64,000 bases of DNA. It comes from Bacillota bacterium. GTDB lineage: Bacteria > Bacillota > Clostridia > Oscillospirales > Acutalibacteraceae. Below the pieces are notes generated by a model. It worked only from the letters and a program-made list of their open reading frames with translations. It did no database searches and had not been told where the DNA came from. A program made the translations under genes and the position numbers. The stretch lies in NCBI GenBank assembly GCA_023412715.1, contig JAEZCC010000029.1, positions 1 through 64,000 of the forward strand. Direction: 5' to 3'. Below, piece by piece: positions 24,694 through 33,295 of the stretch. Positions within the stretch are counted from its first letter, which is position 1. The number at the start of each line of letters is the position of its first letter.

Positions 24694-25245
24694 ATGGATC
24701 GGAACGACTGGGTCGTTATCAACTATACGCTGCCGCGAGAGCCTTCAAGGGCCCGCGTCTCTTTATGGCGCAGGCTGAAAAAAATAGGCGCGATCAATAT
24801 GCAGCAGTCGATGTGGATCCTGCCCTTTACGGAAGAGAACTTCGGCCTGCTGAACAGCGTGAAAAGCGAGGTCGTTCAAAACAACGGCGAGGCGTTCGTC
24901 ATGAAATCGACTGTGGATGAAGACGGACAAAAAAATATCATCGAGCGGTTCAACTCGGCGAGAAACGAGGAATATGGGGAACTTCTTGAGCAGTGTGAGG
25001 ATTTTTTCAAGGAGCTCGAAAAGGAGACCTCCCGAAAAAATTTCACGTTTGCAGAAATCGAAGAGAACGAAGAAGAGCTTGATAAATTAAAGCAATGGTA
25101 CGCGAAAATAGAGACAAGGGATACTTTCGGGGCGTCTTTACGGGAAACTTCGAAGGCGACGCTTTCAAAATGTGCCGGGGCGCTTGAAAAATTCTGCGAT
25201 ACGGTATACGAGTTTACCGACAGAGCGCAGAGGGATAAAACGTGA
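24694..25245 (+). CDS. ChrB-like (ChrB N-terminal domain) regulator
   Basis: The 183-residue protein opens with the ChrB N-terminal domain signature: WVVINYTLPREPSRARVSLW then RRLKKIGAINMQQSMWILPF. This winged-helix-like fold is shared by PaaX and the chromate-sensing regulator ChrB. The rest (about 95-180) is a charged, helical, coiled-coil-prone region. The ChrB C-terminal catalytic-type domain is absent. The start at 24694 is preferred because AGGGG lies about 9 bases upstream; an ATG three codons earlier overlaps that site. Its stop overlaps the GTG start of the MFS gene (GTGA). Two operator copies on its promoter suggest autorepression. The inducer is unknown; chromate or another oxyanion is a guess from the family name only. 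Confidence 0.82.
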   Translation: MDRNDWVVINYTLPREPSRARVSLWRRLKKIGAINMQQSMWILPFTEENFGLLNSVKSEVVQNNGEAFVMKSTVDEDGQKNIIERFNSARNEEYGELLEQCEDFFKELEKETSRKNFTFAEIEENEEELDKLKQWYAKIETRDTFGASLRETSKATLSKCAGALEKFCDTVYEFTDRAQRDKT

Positions 25246-26795
25246 AAAAGAAAGTGATCCTGTCCAATATCGTCTTGCTCGGGCTGGTCAGTCTTTTCGT
25301 CGATATGAGCACCGAAATGGTTTATCCTCTGCTCCCTCTCTTTCTGACAGCCACGCTTGGGGCGTCGCCCGCCATTGTGGGAATCATAGAGGGAATTGCC
25401 GAGAGCATCGCTTCGCTTCTCAAGGTGTTCAGCGGCTACATCGGCGATGTATACCACAATAAAAAGCGCCTCGCCTTTGCAGGCTATTCCGCGTCGGTGC
25501 TTTACAAGCTGTTTCTACTCCTGGCAACCTCCTGGCCCGGCGTTTTGGCCGCAAGAGTAATCGACCGCACGGGAAAGGGCCTCCGCACCGCCCCGCGTGA
25601 CGCGCTTGTAGCGCAGTCGAGCGAACGGGAAAAGCTCGGCGGGTCGTTCGGCCTGCATAAAATGCTGGATATGGCCGGCTCCTCGCTTGGCGCGCTGTCT
25701 GCTTATATTTTCATTGCGACCAGCTTCGGGTTCCACAAGGCATTCCTGTTTTCTACAATTCCCGCGGTCATTGGAATTCTGATTCTTGGTTTTGTCAGGG
25801 AAGACAAAACCAGGGACACCGCATCTGAAAAGCTTACGCTGAAAGGACTGAAGCTGGACGGAAAGCTGAAGCTGTATCTCGCCGTCATCTTTGTCTTCTG
25901 CCTGGGGAATTCATCGAACACGTTTTTACTCCTGAAAGCGCAGGAAAGAGGTTTTTCGGCCTCGCAGGTCATGCTGCTGTATCTGATTTTCAATATCGCC
26001 GCATCCGTCCTGGCCATTCCGTCAGGCAGGCTTTCCGACCGATTCGGAAGAAGCAGGATCCTTGTGCCGGGATACCTGCTCTACGGTCTTGTCTATTTTG
26101 GATTTGCGCTTTTGTCCGCGAAGCCGGCCGTCCCGCTCCTGTTCTTCGCATATGGCGCATACACCGCGTTCATCAGCGGCGCGGAAAGGGCATTTATCGC
26201 GGAGAACGCGCCCGCAGGATTGAAAGGGACCGTGCTCGGAATTTACGGCATGCTGCAAGGGATTGGGCTGCTGCTGTCGTCCATCATCGCCGGATTCCTG
26301 TGGAATAAAATCAACTCCGACGCCCCGTTCCTGTTCGGCGGCGTTCTGGGGATTGCTTCGGCTATCATGATTGCAGTAATTCTTGGCGGTGGGACGGGAA
26401 AGAAAAGGCCGTTATATGATATGGAAATAACGATTCGGGCCAAAGCCAAGGAATTGAAAAATAAAGTATCCGCCTTATTCCTTGCATATAAGCGCAAAGA
26501 CACACCGCTCGGGGCGAAGATTGTAGCAGCGATGGCCGCCGGCTATGCCTTATCGCCGATTGATCTCATCCCGGATTTTATCCCAGTTCTCGGCTATCTT
26601 GACGATATGCTTATTCTTCCTCTTTTCATTGCTTTGGCGATTAAGCTCATTCCAGACAATATTATGGAGGAGTGTCTTGAACAGGCAAAAGACATGCGGT
26701 CGGACGGCAGGCCCCGCAAATGGCGTCATGCGATACCGATCATCTGCTTATGGATACTTGTCGTAATAATCATTGTATATCACATCATTCATTAG
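25242..26795 (+). CDS. MFS transporter fused to a C-terminal DUF1232 domain
   Basis: The 517-residue fusion has an MFS transporter (about 1-400, twelve helices) with the segment RVIDRTGKGLRTAPRDALVA after helix 4, characteristic of a clade often next to ChrB-like proteins, and a second-half motif SGRLSDRFGRSRILVPGY. After a Lys-rich linker (about 400-425) comes a DUF1232 domain (AAMAAGYALSPIDLIPDFIP then VLGYLDDMLILPLFIALAI) and a final hydrophobic tail. DUF1232 is usually a small stand-alone protein (YkvA type). The start is GTG, four bases overlapping the ChrB-like stop, so the two are translationally coupled. Function and substrate are unknown; efflux is the default expectation. The fusion is in one uninterrupted frame. 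Confidence 0.85.
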   Translation: MKKKVILSNIVLLGLVSLFVDMSTEMVYPLLPLFLTATLGASPAIVGIIEGIAESIASLLKVFSGYIGDVYHNKKRLAFAGYSASVLYKLFLLLATSWPGVLAARVIDRTGKGLRTAPRDALVAQSSEREKLGGSFGLHKMLDMAGSSLGALSAYIFIATSFGFHKAFLFSTIPAVIGILILGFVREDKTRDTASEKLTLKGLKLDGKLKLYLAVIFVFCLGNSSNTFLLLKAQERGFSASQVMLLYLIFNIAASVLAIPSGRLSDRFGRSRILVPGYLLYGLVYFGFALLSAKPAVPLLFFAYGAYTAFISGAERAFIAENAPAGLKGTVLGIYGMLQGIGLLLSSIIAGFLWNKINSDAPFLFGGVLGIASAIMIAVILGGGTGKKRPLYDMEITIRAKAKELKNKVSALFLAYKRKDTPLGAKIVAAMAAGYALSPIDLIPDFIPVLGYLDDMLILPLFIALAIKLIPDNIMEECLEQAKDMRSDGRPRKWRHAIPIICLWILVVIIIVYHIIH

Positions 26796-26939
26796 TTGCT
26801 GCGTGGGAGCTGTCATGGGAGCATGCCCGTCGGGACAATGGAACGGCATTCCGGGAATCGCTTCGGCCGCCATGATAAGAACCATACTGATGGGGAACCA
26901 TAGCGCCAAAGGTTCAAAAACAACATCGGGGCGACGGGA

Positions 26940-28427
26940 ATGAGGCCTAAGAGGGTTCTGAAAATCATTGTACTTGCATTGTTTCTTTGCCTTGCGGCAA
27001 GCGCGGGCCTCTTTCTGTATAACTCCTGTCACGCTTACAGGATCAACGCCGGCCTTACCTCGCTCCCGCTCAACTATAACCCGGACGATTCTTCCTCTTC
27101 CTATTCCTGGAACGGAGTCGATGTCACCGCATACGGCGGCTTTGTAAAAGGGATACAAAGTGACAGCGGCGGGAACCGGCTCGTAATAAGGGCCCTGTCC
27201 CCCCTGCCTGCCGTTGAGGTAAAAGCGGCGGATGCACCGGCCCGGCATGTGAGGATTTCCATTGAAAATATCAATCCGGGCTTCTATTCCTCAAGCATTG
27301 ATAAAAGTTTCAGGCCCGCCAGAATCACGGTCAACACATTGGAGTTTTCAATGGATTTAAAGGCGGGAGAGACAAGGCGGATCGCTCCTGTTCAGCCAGG
27401 CAAAACTGCGGACGACAACTACGTCATCCTCGGCGACAGCAGGGACGGCTATGAAACCTTTGGGAAGATCATCGAGCAGGTAAATGCGCTGAATCCTGTT
27501 TTTGTGATCGACAACGGCGATCTTGTTTTCAGCGGAAAGCCCAGTCAATACAAAATTTTTAATGAGATGACGTCGGAGCTCTCAACGGCTCTGTGCACGA
27601 TGCTGGGAAACCACGATATCCGCGGGGACGGACGCCAGACCTATCGGAAGCTCTATGGACCGGAGTATTACTCCTTTGATTTCGGCGGCAATCATTTCGC
27701 GTTCCTCGACAGCTCGCGCGGCTATGCCGAAAAACAGGCGATCCCGGATGCACAATACGCCTGGCTCGAAAGGGATCTTCAAAAAGCGCAGGGGAAACGG
27801 ATTTACGTCATATCCCACGTGCCGCCGACAGATCCGAGAAACGGTGTGAAGCCGAATGAAGTTCAGGCTTATACCGATCAGGTCAAAATGGAGGGCGGCT
27901 TCGTCGAGCAGAAGCTGGAAGCCTACAGCGAAGACGAAAGCATCGACCACGGGTTTCAGACCAAGCAGGAAGCCGAACGGTTTGAAAACCTCATGACGAA
28001 ATACAAGGTCAATACCATTTATCTGTCCCATATCCACAGTTATTACGATTACACGAAAAACGGCGTCCGCTACGTCATCAGCGGGGGCGCCGGCGCGGAA
28101 CTGATGACGCAGAACAGTTATTACCATTACCTGATCGCCAAAGCCGGGACGGCGGATACGCTGACGCTGATCCGGCTGCCTTCTCCGCCGAACCTTATCC
28201 TGCAAAGGTATGCGGCAACGGTCTCTCTTTTCGCAAAGGCCATGTATCGGGAAAATCGGGCGGCGGTGGTTTTATTTCTTGTGGGACTCGGGATGCTTGT
28301 GCTTTTTCTGCTCACTCTGCTGTTTTTAAGGCTGAGAAGCCGTCTTGCCGTTCTCTGGATCCTGATGAAAGATACCGGCAGATATATGGCGAAACGGCAT
28401 AAAGAACTGCAGGCGAATAAGGACTGA
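26940..28427 (+). CDS. Membrane-anchored calcineurin-like metallophosphoesterase
   Basis: The 495-residue protein has an N-terminal membrane helix (about 8-28), an extracellular beta-rich region (about 30-150), a metallophosphoesterase domain (about 160-420) and a second membrane helix (about 438-462) with a basic tail. The metal-site motifs are LGDSRD, FVIDNGDLV, MLGNHDIRGDG, ISHVPPTD and LSHIHSYY, so the di-metal centre is complete. The catalytic domain should lie outside the cell. It starts 144 bases after the MFS-DUF1232 gene with no terminator between, so it probably belongs to the same ChrB-controlled operon. The physiological substrate is not predictable. The start ATG has a GACGGGA-type site of moderate quality. 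Confidence 0.85.
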   Translation: MRPKRVLKIIVLALFLCLAASAGLFLYNSCHAYRINAGLTSLPLNYNPDDSSSSYSWNGVDVTAYGGFVKGIQSDSGGNRLVIRALSPLPAVEVKAADAPARHVRISIENINPGFYSSSIDKSFRPARITVNTLEFSMDLKAGETRRIAPVQPGKTADDNYVILGDSRDGYETFGKIIEQVNALNPVFVIDNGDLVFSGKPSQYKIFNEMTSELSTALCTMLGNHDIRGDGRQTYRKLYGPEYYSFDFGGNHFAFLDSSRGYAEKQAIPDAQYAWLERDLQKAQGKRIYVISHVPPTDPRNGVKPNEVQAYTDQVKMEGGFVEQKLEAYSEDESIDHGFQTKQEAERFENLMTKYKVNTIYLSHIHSYYDYTKNGVRYVISGGAGAELMTQNSYYHYLIAKAGTADTLTLIRLPSPPNLILQRYAATVSLFAKAMYRENRAAVVLFLVGLGMLVLFLLTLLFLRLRSRLAVLWILMKDTGRYMAKRHKELQANKD

Positions 28428-28591
28428 ATCGGTTTCTTTACCGGATGACGGGAATAAGGCTCCCGCATGTTTCCGCACCACGTTTTGTTCGCTCGGCGGA
28501 GCGCGGTCAGGCCTTTCGCAATGATATGTTAATTTTTCGCTGAACAGCGGCCTGATGGTCTACTTCCCCGGCTATGGCTTAAAAGCGTCAA

Positions 28592-28633
28592 AAATCCGAA
28601 CCTTTTTCCGACTGAAAAAGGTTCGGATTTTTT
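28592..28633 (+). terminator. Terminator of the ChrB/MFS/phosphoesterase operon
   Basis: AAATCCGAACCTTTTTC pairs with GAAAAAGGTTCGGATTT, loop CGACT, followed by more T residues. It is 165 bases downstream of the phosphoesterase stop and in line with a three-gene operon. Confidence 0.85.
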
Positions 28634-28765
28634 GTGTCTGGCGCCGGACGGAATTCGGCCGTCAATATTAACGACGCAGAATTTGCTGTCGTGCAAAGCA
28701 AAGCCGTCGGTTTTCCATTGCTTATGGTATTTCCAACACTGTTTTACAGCGGGTTGGAAATCATG

Positions 28766-28794
28766 TTGACATTTTGGCGCCCGGTGACTATATT
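28766..28794 (+). promoter_or_regulatory. Promoter of the GntR/ABC operon
   Basis: TTGACA (28766-28771), 17-base spacer, TATATT (28789-28794). The AT-rich stretch just after it (GATATTGAATATAATCAG) could be the autoregulatory site of the GntR protein. Confidence 0.75.
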
Positions 28795-28851
28795 GATGAT
28801 ATTGAATATAATCAGTATGATGTTTCATGCTTATGCCAAGGTGACTGATAT

Positions 28852-29235
28852 TTGCGGATTATCATTACCAATACGTCCGGAAAACCGATTTATGAGCAGA
28901 TAGAAGAACAGATCAAAGAGGCGATCCTCAGCGATGAGGTCAAAGAGGGGGATGCGCTGCCGTCTATCCGTCAGCTTGCAAGAGAGTTGAAAATCAGCGT
29001 CATTACCACGACGAGGGCATATACGGATTTAGAAAAAGAGGGCTTTATCGTGATTCAGCAAGGGAAAGGCTGCTTTGTCCTGCCCAGAAACAGCGCGCTT
29101 GTGCGGGAACAGCTGCTTTGCAGGATTGAAGAAGGCTTTGGGGCGGCGGTAAATGCCGGCCGGCTCGCGAAGTTGTCCCGGCGGGAATTGATGGATATGC
29201 TTAAATTTATCCTGGAGGAAAATCATTATGAATAA
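28852..29235 (+). CDS. GntR-family transcriptional regulator, YtrA type
   Basis: The 127-residue regulator has the GntR winged helix (about 10-75: PIYEQIEEQIKEAIL, LPSIRQLARELKISVITTTR, KGCFVLP) and only a short C-terminal helical tail. That small size defines the YtrA subfamily, which represses ABC transporter operons and is often released by cell-wall antibiotics. The start is TTG with AAGGTGA about 8 bases upstream. The stop overlaps the start of the following ABC ATPase gene by 8 bases, so the pair was designed for coupled translation. The ATPase gene is broken, so the regulator may now control a defunct operon. The protein itself looks intact. Confidence 0.87.
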   Translation: MRIIITNTSGKPIYEQIEEQIKEAILSDEVKEGDALPSIRQLARELKISVITTTRAYTDLEKEGFIVIQQGKGCFVLPRNSALVREQLLCRIEEGFGAAVNAGRLAKLSRRELMDMLKFILEENHYE

Positions 29236-30074
29236 TGCGCTGGAAGTGCACGGCCTGCGTAAGGAATTCAAGGATTTTACTTTAAACGATATCTCTTTTT
29301 CCCTGCCCGTGGGGTACGTCATGGGCTTCGTCGGGCCGGAACGGCGCCGGTAAGACAACCACGATTCGTCTGATTCTCAATATGCTCGGCAGGGACGGCG
29401 GCGAGGTGAAGATGTTCGGCCTCGACAACATTCTGGACGAACAAGAAGTCAAGCAGGACATCGCCGCCGTGTTTGATGAAACCTTTTTTGTCGACAGCTG
29501 GAAGGTGCGGGAGGTCGAAGCCGCCCTCAAAAGCTTTTACAGCGGTTGGAACAGCGATTTGTACAGTCGGTATGTAAAAAGTTTTAACCTGCCCATGAAC
29601 AAACAGGTGAAAGAATTGTCCCGCGGCATGAAAATGAAGCTGATGCTGGCGGTTGCGATGTCTCATGAAGCAAAGCTGCTGATTCTTGACGAACCGACGA
29701 GCGGCCTGGACCCGGTCGCCCGTGAGGAACTGCTGGAGATATTGGGGGCGTATATCGAGGACGGGCAGAAGAGCATCCTTTTCTCGACCCATATCACCTC
29801 GGATTTGGAGAGGATCGCCGACTATATCACCCTGATCGATCAGGGAAATATTTTTTATACCGGAACGAAGGACGATTTGCTGGAAAGCTTCCGCATCGTC
29901 AAAGGCGGCCCGGACGACCTGACGGATGAACTCCGGAAGAGAATCATCGGCCTGTCGGGGACCAGCACCGGATTTTCCAGGCTGACGCGGGTCCTGGAAA
30001 AAGAGCCCCTGCCAAGGGAGATCGTCACCGAACAGCCGACGATCGACGGGATTTTACTTCCAACCCCGTCATAG
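29228..30074 (+). pseudogene. Frameshifted ABC transporter ATP-binding subunit (YtrB-like)
   Basis: The reading frame opens with ATG at 29228 after GGAGG and gives LEVHGLRKEFKDFTL then GYVMGFVGP, but meets a stop at 29351. At 29338-29339 the sequence GGGCCGGAACGGC has one extra G; removing it restores GPNGAGKTTTIRL (Walker A) and continues in frame to 30074. The rest is normal: signature ELSRGMKMKLMLAVAM and Walker B LLILDEPTSGLDP. Its last residues (GILLPTPS) do not look like the usual end, suggesting a fusion or deletion at the 3' side, and the partner permease is missing. The insertion could be a sequencing error, but two further frameshifts follow downstream. Confidence 0.75.
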
Positions 30075-30094
30075 CGGCATTCGGGCCGTGCCTG

Positions 30095-31208
30095 GGGTTC
30101 CTCCTGCTGGCTTTTTCCTGCCTGCTGTCCTGTGCTCTTGTTGAGGGAAACCGTGCGGCGGGCCTGCCGGCGGAAGAGCCCGGAAAGCGTCTGTACTTCG
30201 CCGACAATCTGCGCACAGGGATGGTAATCCTCGTCGTGCTGCAGCACATTGCCCTCCTCTACAACACGCTGTATCTGTTTATGATGCTGAACTCGGCGTA
30301 TTTCATGGGCCTGCTTTTCCTGCTCTCGGGGTATTTCACGCCCGGGTCGTTCGAACGCAAGGGGTCCGGAACCTTCCTGAAGGACAGGCTGCTGCGGCTC
30401 GGCATCCCCACGCTCGTTTACGTCTTTCTGCTCAACCCCTTAACGGCCTGGGTGCAGAGCATAAGGAAGTCCTCGTCCCCGGGAAACAACCTGTTTGATC
30501 TGGGGCCGATGTGGTTCGCCGTGATGCTGCTCGTTTTCGACCTGGGCTACCTTGGATGGCGGGCAATGATGAAGAACAGGCCGCCGCGCCCGGAAGCAGA
30601 AAAAAAGCATCCTCATTGACTTTCCCTGCCGCGGGCGCCTTTATGCTGGCGCTGGCGGCGGTCACCTGCCTGCTTCGAATCGCAGTTCCGTATGGTTTGC
30701 CTGCACTCGATTTCCCGTCACCCGGCTATCTCCCGCAGTACCTGAGCTTTTTCCTGATCGGGATATTCGCCTCCCGGCGTGATTGGCTCCAGACTGTTTC
30801 CGGGTGGCTTGGGAAACTGGGCTTCGTTTTGGCCGTGCTTGCGTCTGTCATATTGCTCCCTGCGGCGCTTTTCGGCCTGAACAGCGCGTTCATCGGCTAC
30901 GGCAGCTGGCAGTCGGCCGTCTTCGCGCTGTGGGACTCGATCTTCGCCGTGGGGATGGGCCTTGCGCTCATTACATTCTTCCGCCGATTCCTCAACGGTG
31001 GGAAGAAGCTCGGCCGGTTCCTCTCACAGCATTCCTTCACCGTATACATCGTTCATGTGCCGGTTATCGCTTTTCTGGTGCTGGCGCTGTCCGGCCTGCA
31101 GGCGCAGCTGCTGCTGAAGTTCTGCCTGACGGCGGCCGCGGGCTTACCGCTCTGCTTCGGATAGCCTGGCTGATACGGAAGATACCGTACGCGAAGAAAA
31201 TATTATGA
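30095..31208 (+). pseudogene. Acyltransferase-3-like membrane protein with two frameshifts
   Basis: The reading starts in one frame with RLYFADNLRTG then MVILVVLQHIALLYNTLY (about 30184-30290), continues to PRPEAEKK, and changes frame at a run of seven A residues (30599-30605). The second frame runs from SSLTFPAAGAFMLALAAV to AAAGLPLCFG and stops at 31162-31164. A further shift restores the expected end AWLIRKIPYAKKIL (to 31208). Together the pieces give an acyltransferase-3 (NodX/OafA-type) integral membrane protein with about ten helices. The region 30075-30180 upstream lacks a start codon and its hydrophobic stretch may derive from a different gene. Real decay is more likely than chance, because the neighbouring genes also carry lesions. 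Confidence 0.72.
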
Positions 31209-31259
31209 AGGGGCCGACGAGAAAGAAAATGCCGCCACAGAAAAATAAGCCTCTGATCT

Positions 31260-31437
31260 TTTTATATAACGAACCTTCCCTGCATTTTGCAATCTGTTGA
31301 AAATCCGGTCCCTCCGTGCAGGCTTGAAAGATGCGCCATTTCATGGGCAGGCATCTGATCCGATATGTTTTCAAACGCCAGATCCAGTTGTTTTCCTGCG
31401 TCCCGGGCGTATTGATCCGCGCCATAAAATGTTCGGC
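31260..31437 (-). pseudogene. Probable 3' remnant of a GH77 4-alpha-glucanotransferase gene
   Basis: On the minus strand a frame reads AAEHFMARINTPGTQENNW then IWR, which matches the conserved C-terminal R-x-N-x-PGT-x-x-x-NW-x-WR block of MalQ-type enzymes. Dropping one T restores the plausible continuation ENISDQMPAHEMAHLSSL, ending before 31260. No other part of the gene is visible, and upstream (toward 31.5 kb) is only a small hairpin (AAAAGC..GCTTTT at 31466-31484) and the end of the flavoprotein gene. The assignment rests on one motif. The gap 31209-31591 otherwise holds nothing recognisable. Confidence 0.5.
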
Positions 31438-31591
31438 TGCGAATGCTTAATGAAAAGTCACCCTGAAAAAGCAGGCCGGCTTTTGTTTTCCTCTTAAGCT
31501 ATAACGCGAAAAGCCGGGGCGGCCAGCCCTTTTCCTTTGGGGAAGCCGCTCCGACTTTTTGCAGGCCGTTGCAGCCCTTTTGAGGGTGCGC

Positions 31592-33115
31592 CTACAGGGC
31601 GGCGACCCTCCTGCCGACGACGTATCCCTCGGTGTAGTTGTGACCGAGGTTCAACCCGAATACCGTCAGCGGGTAGTCGATTCCGCCATAGAAGTTGCCC
31701 GCGCAGTTGCCGATGGCGTAAAGCCCTTCGATGGGCTTGCCGGCGGTGTCGAGGCACTGAAGATCGCCGTTCACCTCGACGCCGGAGCAGGCCATGGTCA
31801 GGCGGATGTGGCGGTGGATGCCGTAGTACGGCGGGGTGTCGATGGCCTTGAGATACCTGGCCGGCACGCCGAACTCGGTGTCCCTGCCGGAGGCGGCCGC
31901 CTCGTTGTACTTCCTGACGGTCGCGACGAACGCCGCGGCGTCGGTGATTCCCAGCTTCCCCGCCAGTTCCTCCAGCGTGTCGGCTTTGAACGTGTTGATG
32001 AGCGCTTTGAATACGCCGGTGTGCTTGACCTTCTCTTCGGGCATGAAGTTTTTCATTTCCTCGGGATCGGTCAAGGCGCCCGGCCAGTCGGCCGCCTTGC
32101 TCATGTAGGCCGAGTCGAAGATCTGGCAATAGTGGCCCCGGTCCTCCCCGCCGAGCAGATAGCAGTTCATGAGCGCCATCTCGGCGGTCTCGTCGCAGAA
32201 GCGCCTGCCGTTCAGCTTCACGCGAAGGAAAGGCATGTCGCACATGGCGGCCGGGCCCGAATCGAAGTCATGGCACATCTTGGTGTGGCCGATGTTCTCG
32301 ATTTTTCCTCCGGCCCACACGATCATCTTGTGCCCGTCGCCGGTCCTGCCTGCCTTTTTGAGCTCCAGGTTCGCCACGTCCGGCATATAGTAGCGGAGCA
32401 TTTCCGCGTCGTTCTGGTAGTCGCCGGTGCCCACCACGACGGCTTTTCCGGCATTGAACCGCACGTACCCGCCGTCGTGTTCGGCGATGACACCGGTCAC
32501 TCTTCCGTTCTCAACAACCAGCTGACGGGCGGGCATGCTGAAGAATACGTCCACGCCCTCTTGGATAGCCTGCCCGCACAGGGCCTTCATACCTCCGCCG
32601 GCGCCGTACGGTTTGGGGCCGAAGAACGAAGTGACAAAGCCGATGCGATAGCCCGTCTTCGCGAGGAGGGCCGCATGCGGATTGTTTCCCAGGTCGGCAA
32701 CCTTGGCGCCGGCGGCCTTCGATTTCTCGATAACCCATTTCACGGCCTCGCCGGAGCTCTGCGCCCACAAGTCCAGCAGCTCGCGTTTGGGCCGGTGCGC
32801 GGAATCGGCCATCAGCCGGGAGACCAGGCTCTCGACGTCGGCGGGATCACTGGCGGCGAGGTCGATGCCCGCGCCGGCATTACCGCACGCCGAGGTGCTT
32901 GATTCCTTTTGCAGCAGGGCCACCCTGGCGCCCGCCTCGCGGGCCGCGAGAGCGCAGGGAACGCCGGGAGACCCGGCGCCGATGACGACGACATCGTAAT
33001 CCTTCGTCTCCCGGATGTCAGTGATGGGGGCGGGCTTTTCCAGGAACGCCGGCACGCCCAGGCGGGCATGGCCGGCCGCGGCAGTTTCGTTCTCCGAAAT
33101 AATTTTTTCCAACAT
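31592..33115 (-). CDS. FAD-dependent oxidoreductase, fumarate/urocanate-reductase-like
   Basis: The 507-residue flavoprotein has the Rossmann dinucleotide motif VVVIGAGSPGVPCALAARE (about 42-60), the FAD-binding CGNAGAGIDLA and the C-terminal GLYAIGNCAGNFYG signature of the FAD_binding_2/flavocytochrome c family. The middle has the substrate-side HRHIRLTMACSGVEV. No haem-binding CxxCH, FMN-binding domain or signal peptide is present, so it is a cytoplasmic single-domain form that needs an external electron donor. The family reduces fumarate, urocanate, acrylate-type and steroid enones; the substrate here is unknown. GGAGGTG lies 8 bases before ATG. The gene is divergent from an MFS transporter and has its own promoter. 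Confidence 0.87.
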   Translation of the reverse strand: MLEKIISENETAAAGHARLGVPAFLEKPAPITDIRETKDYDVVVIGAGSPGVPCALAAREAGARVALLQKESSTSACGNAGAGIDLAASDPADVESLVSRLMADSAHRPKRELLDLWAQSSGEAVKWVIEKSKAAGAKVADLGNNPHAALLAKTGYRIGFVTSFFGPKPYGAGGGMKALCGQAIQEGVDVFFSMPARQLVVENGRVTGVIAEHDGGYVRFNAGKAVVVGTGDYQNDAEMLRYYMPDVANLELKKAGRTGDGHKMIVWAGGKIENIGHTKMCHDFDSGPAAMCDMPFLRVKLNGRRFCDETAEMALMNCYLLGGEDRGHYCQIFDSAYMSKAADWPGALTDPEEMKNFMPEEKVKHTGVFKALINTFKADTLEELAGKLGITDAAAFVATVRKYNEAAASGRDTEFGVPARYLKAIDTPPYYGIHRHIRLTMACSGVEVNGDLQCLDTAGKPIEGLYAIGNCAGNFYGGIDYPLTVFGLNLGHNYTEGYVVGRRVAAL

Positions 33116-33136
33116 ATAAAATCACCTCCAATACAA

Positions 33137-33164
33137 ATTATACCATCATATGACGACACTGCAA
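33137..33164 (-). promoter_or_regulatory. Promoter of the flavoprotein gene
   Basis: Minus strand TTGCAG (33159-33164), 16-base spacer, TATAAT (33137-33142), about 22 bases upstream of the start codon. An inverted repeat CGTCA/TGACG (33166-33185) sits at its upstream edge. Confidence 0.65.
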
Positions 33165-33209
33165 GCGTCAGGCCTTTGACTGACGTTAGCTTACCTGTGA
33201 CGGCGTATC

Positions 33210-33238
33210 TTGACAAGTCCGCATAAAAGGAGTATCTT
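33210..33238 (+). promoter_or_regulatory. Promoter of the MFS/TetR pair
   Basis: TTGACA (33210-33215), 17-base spacer, TATCTT (33233-33238). It faces away from the flavoprotein promoter, and the inverted repeat at 33166-33185 lies between the two. Confidence 0.65.
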
Positions 33239-33295
33239 TTACTGGTTGGAAACTAAATATACGATTATAGTTTATTCGGTATTGGAGGCTTTCCC

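Larger units (their letters stand above)
28428..28851. other. Intergenic region upstream of the GntR gene
   Basis: Holds the operon terminator (28592-28633), about 110 bases of unassigned sequence and the promoter of the GntR gene. The open frame 28634-28903 is not supported: it has no ribosome site and overlaps the GntR promoter and start. Confidence 0.55.

Noticed and set aside
28634..28903. Plus-strand frame of 89 codons before the GntR gene
   Set aside because: It covers the GntR promoter and start and has no ribosome site.
31559..32902. 447-codon plus-strand frame opposite the flavoprotein
   Set aside because: Antisense shadow; the flavoprotein has FAD motifs and a good promoter.
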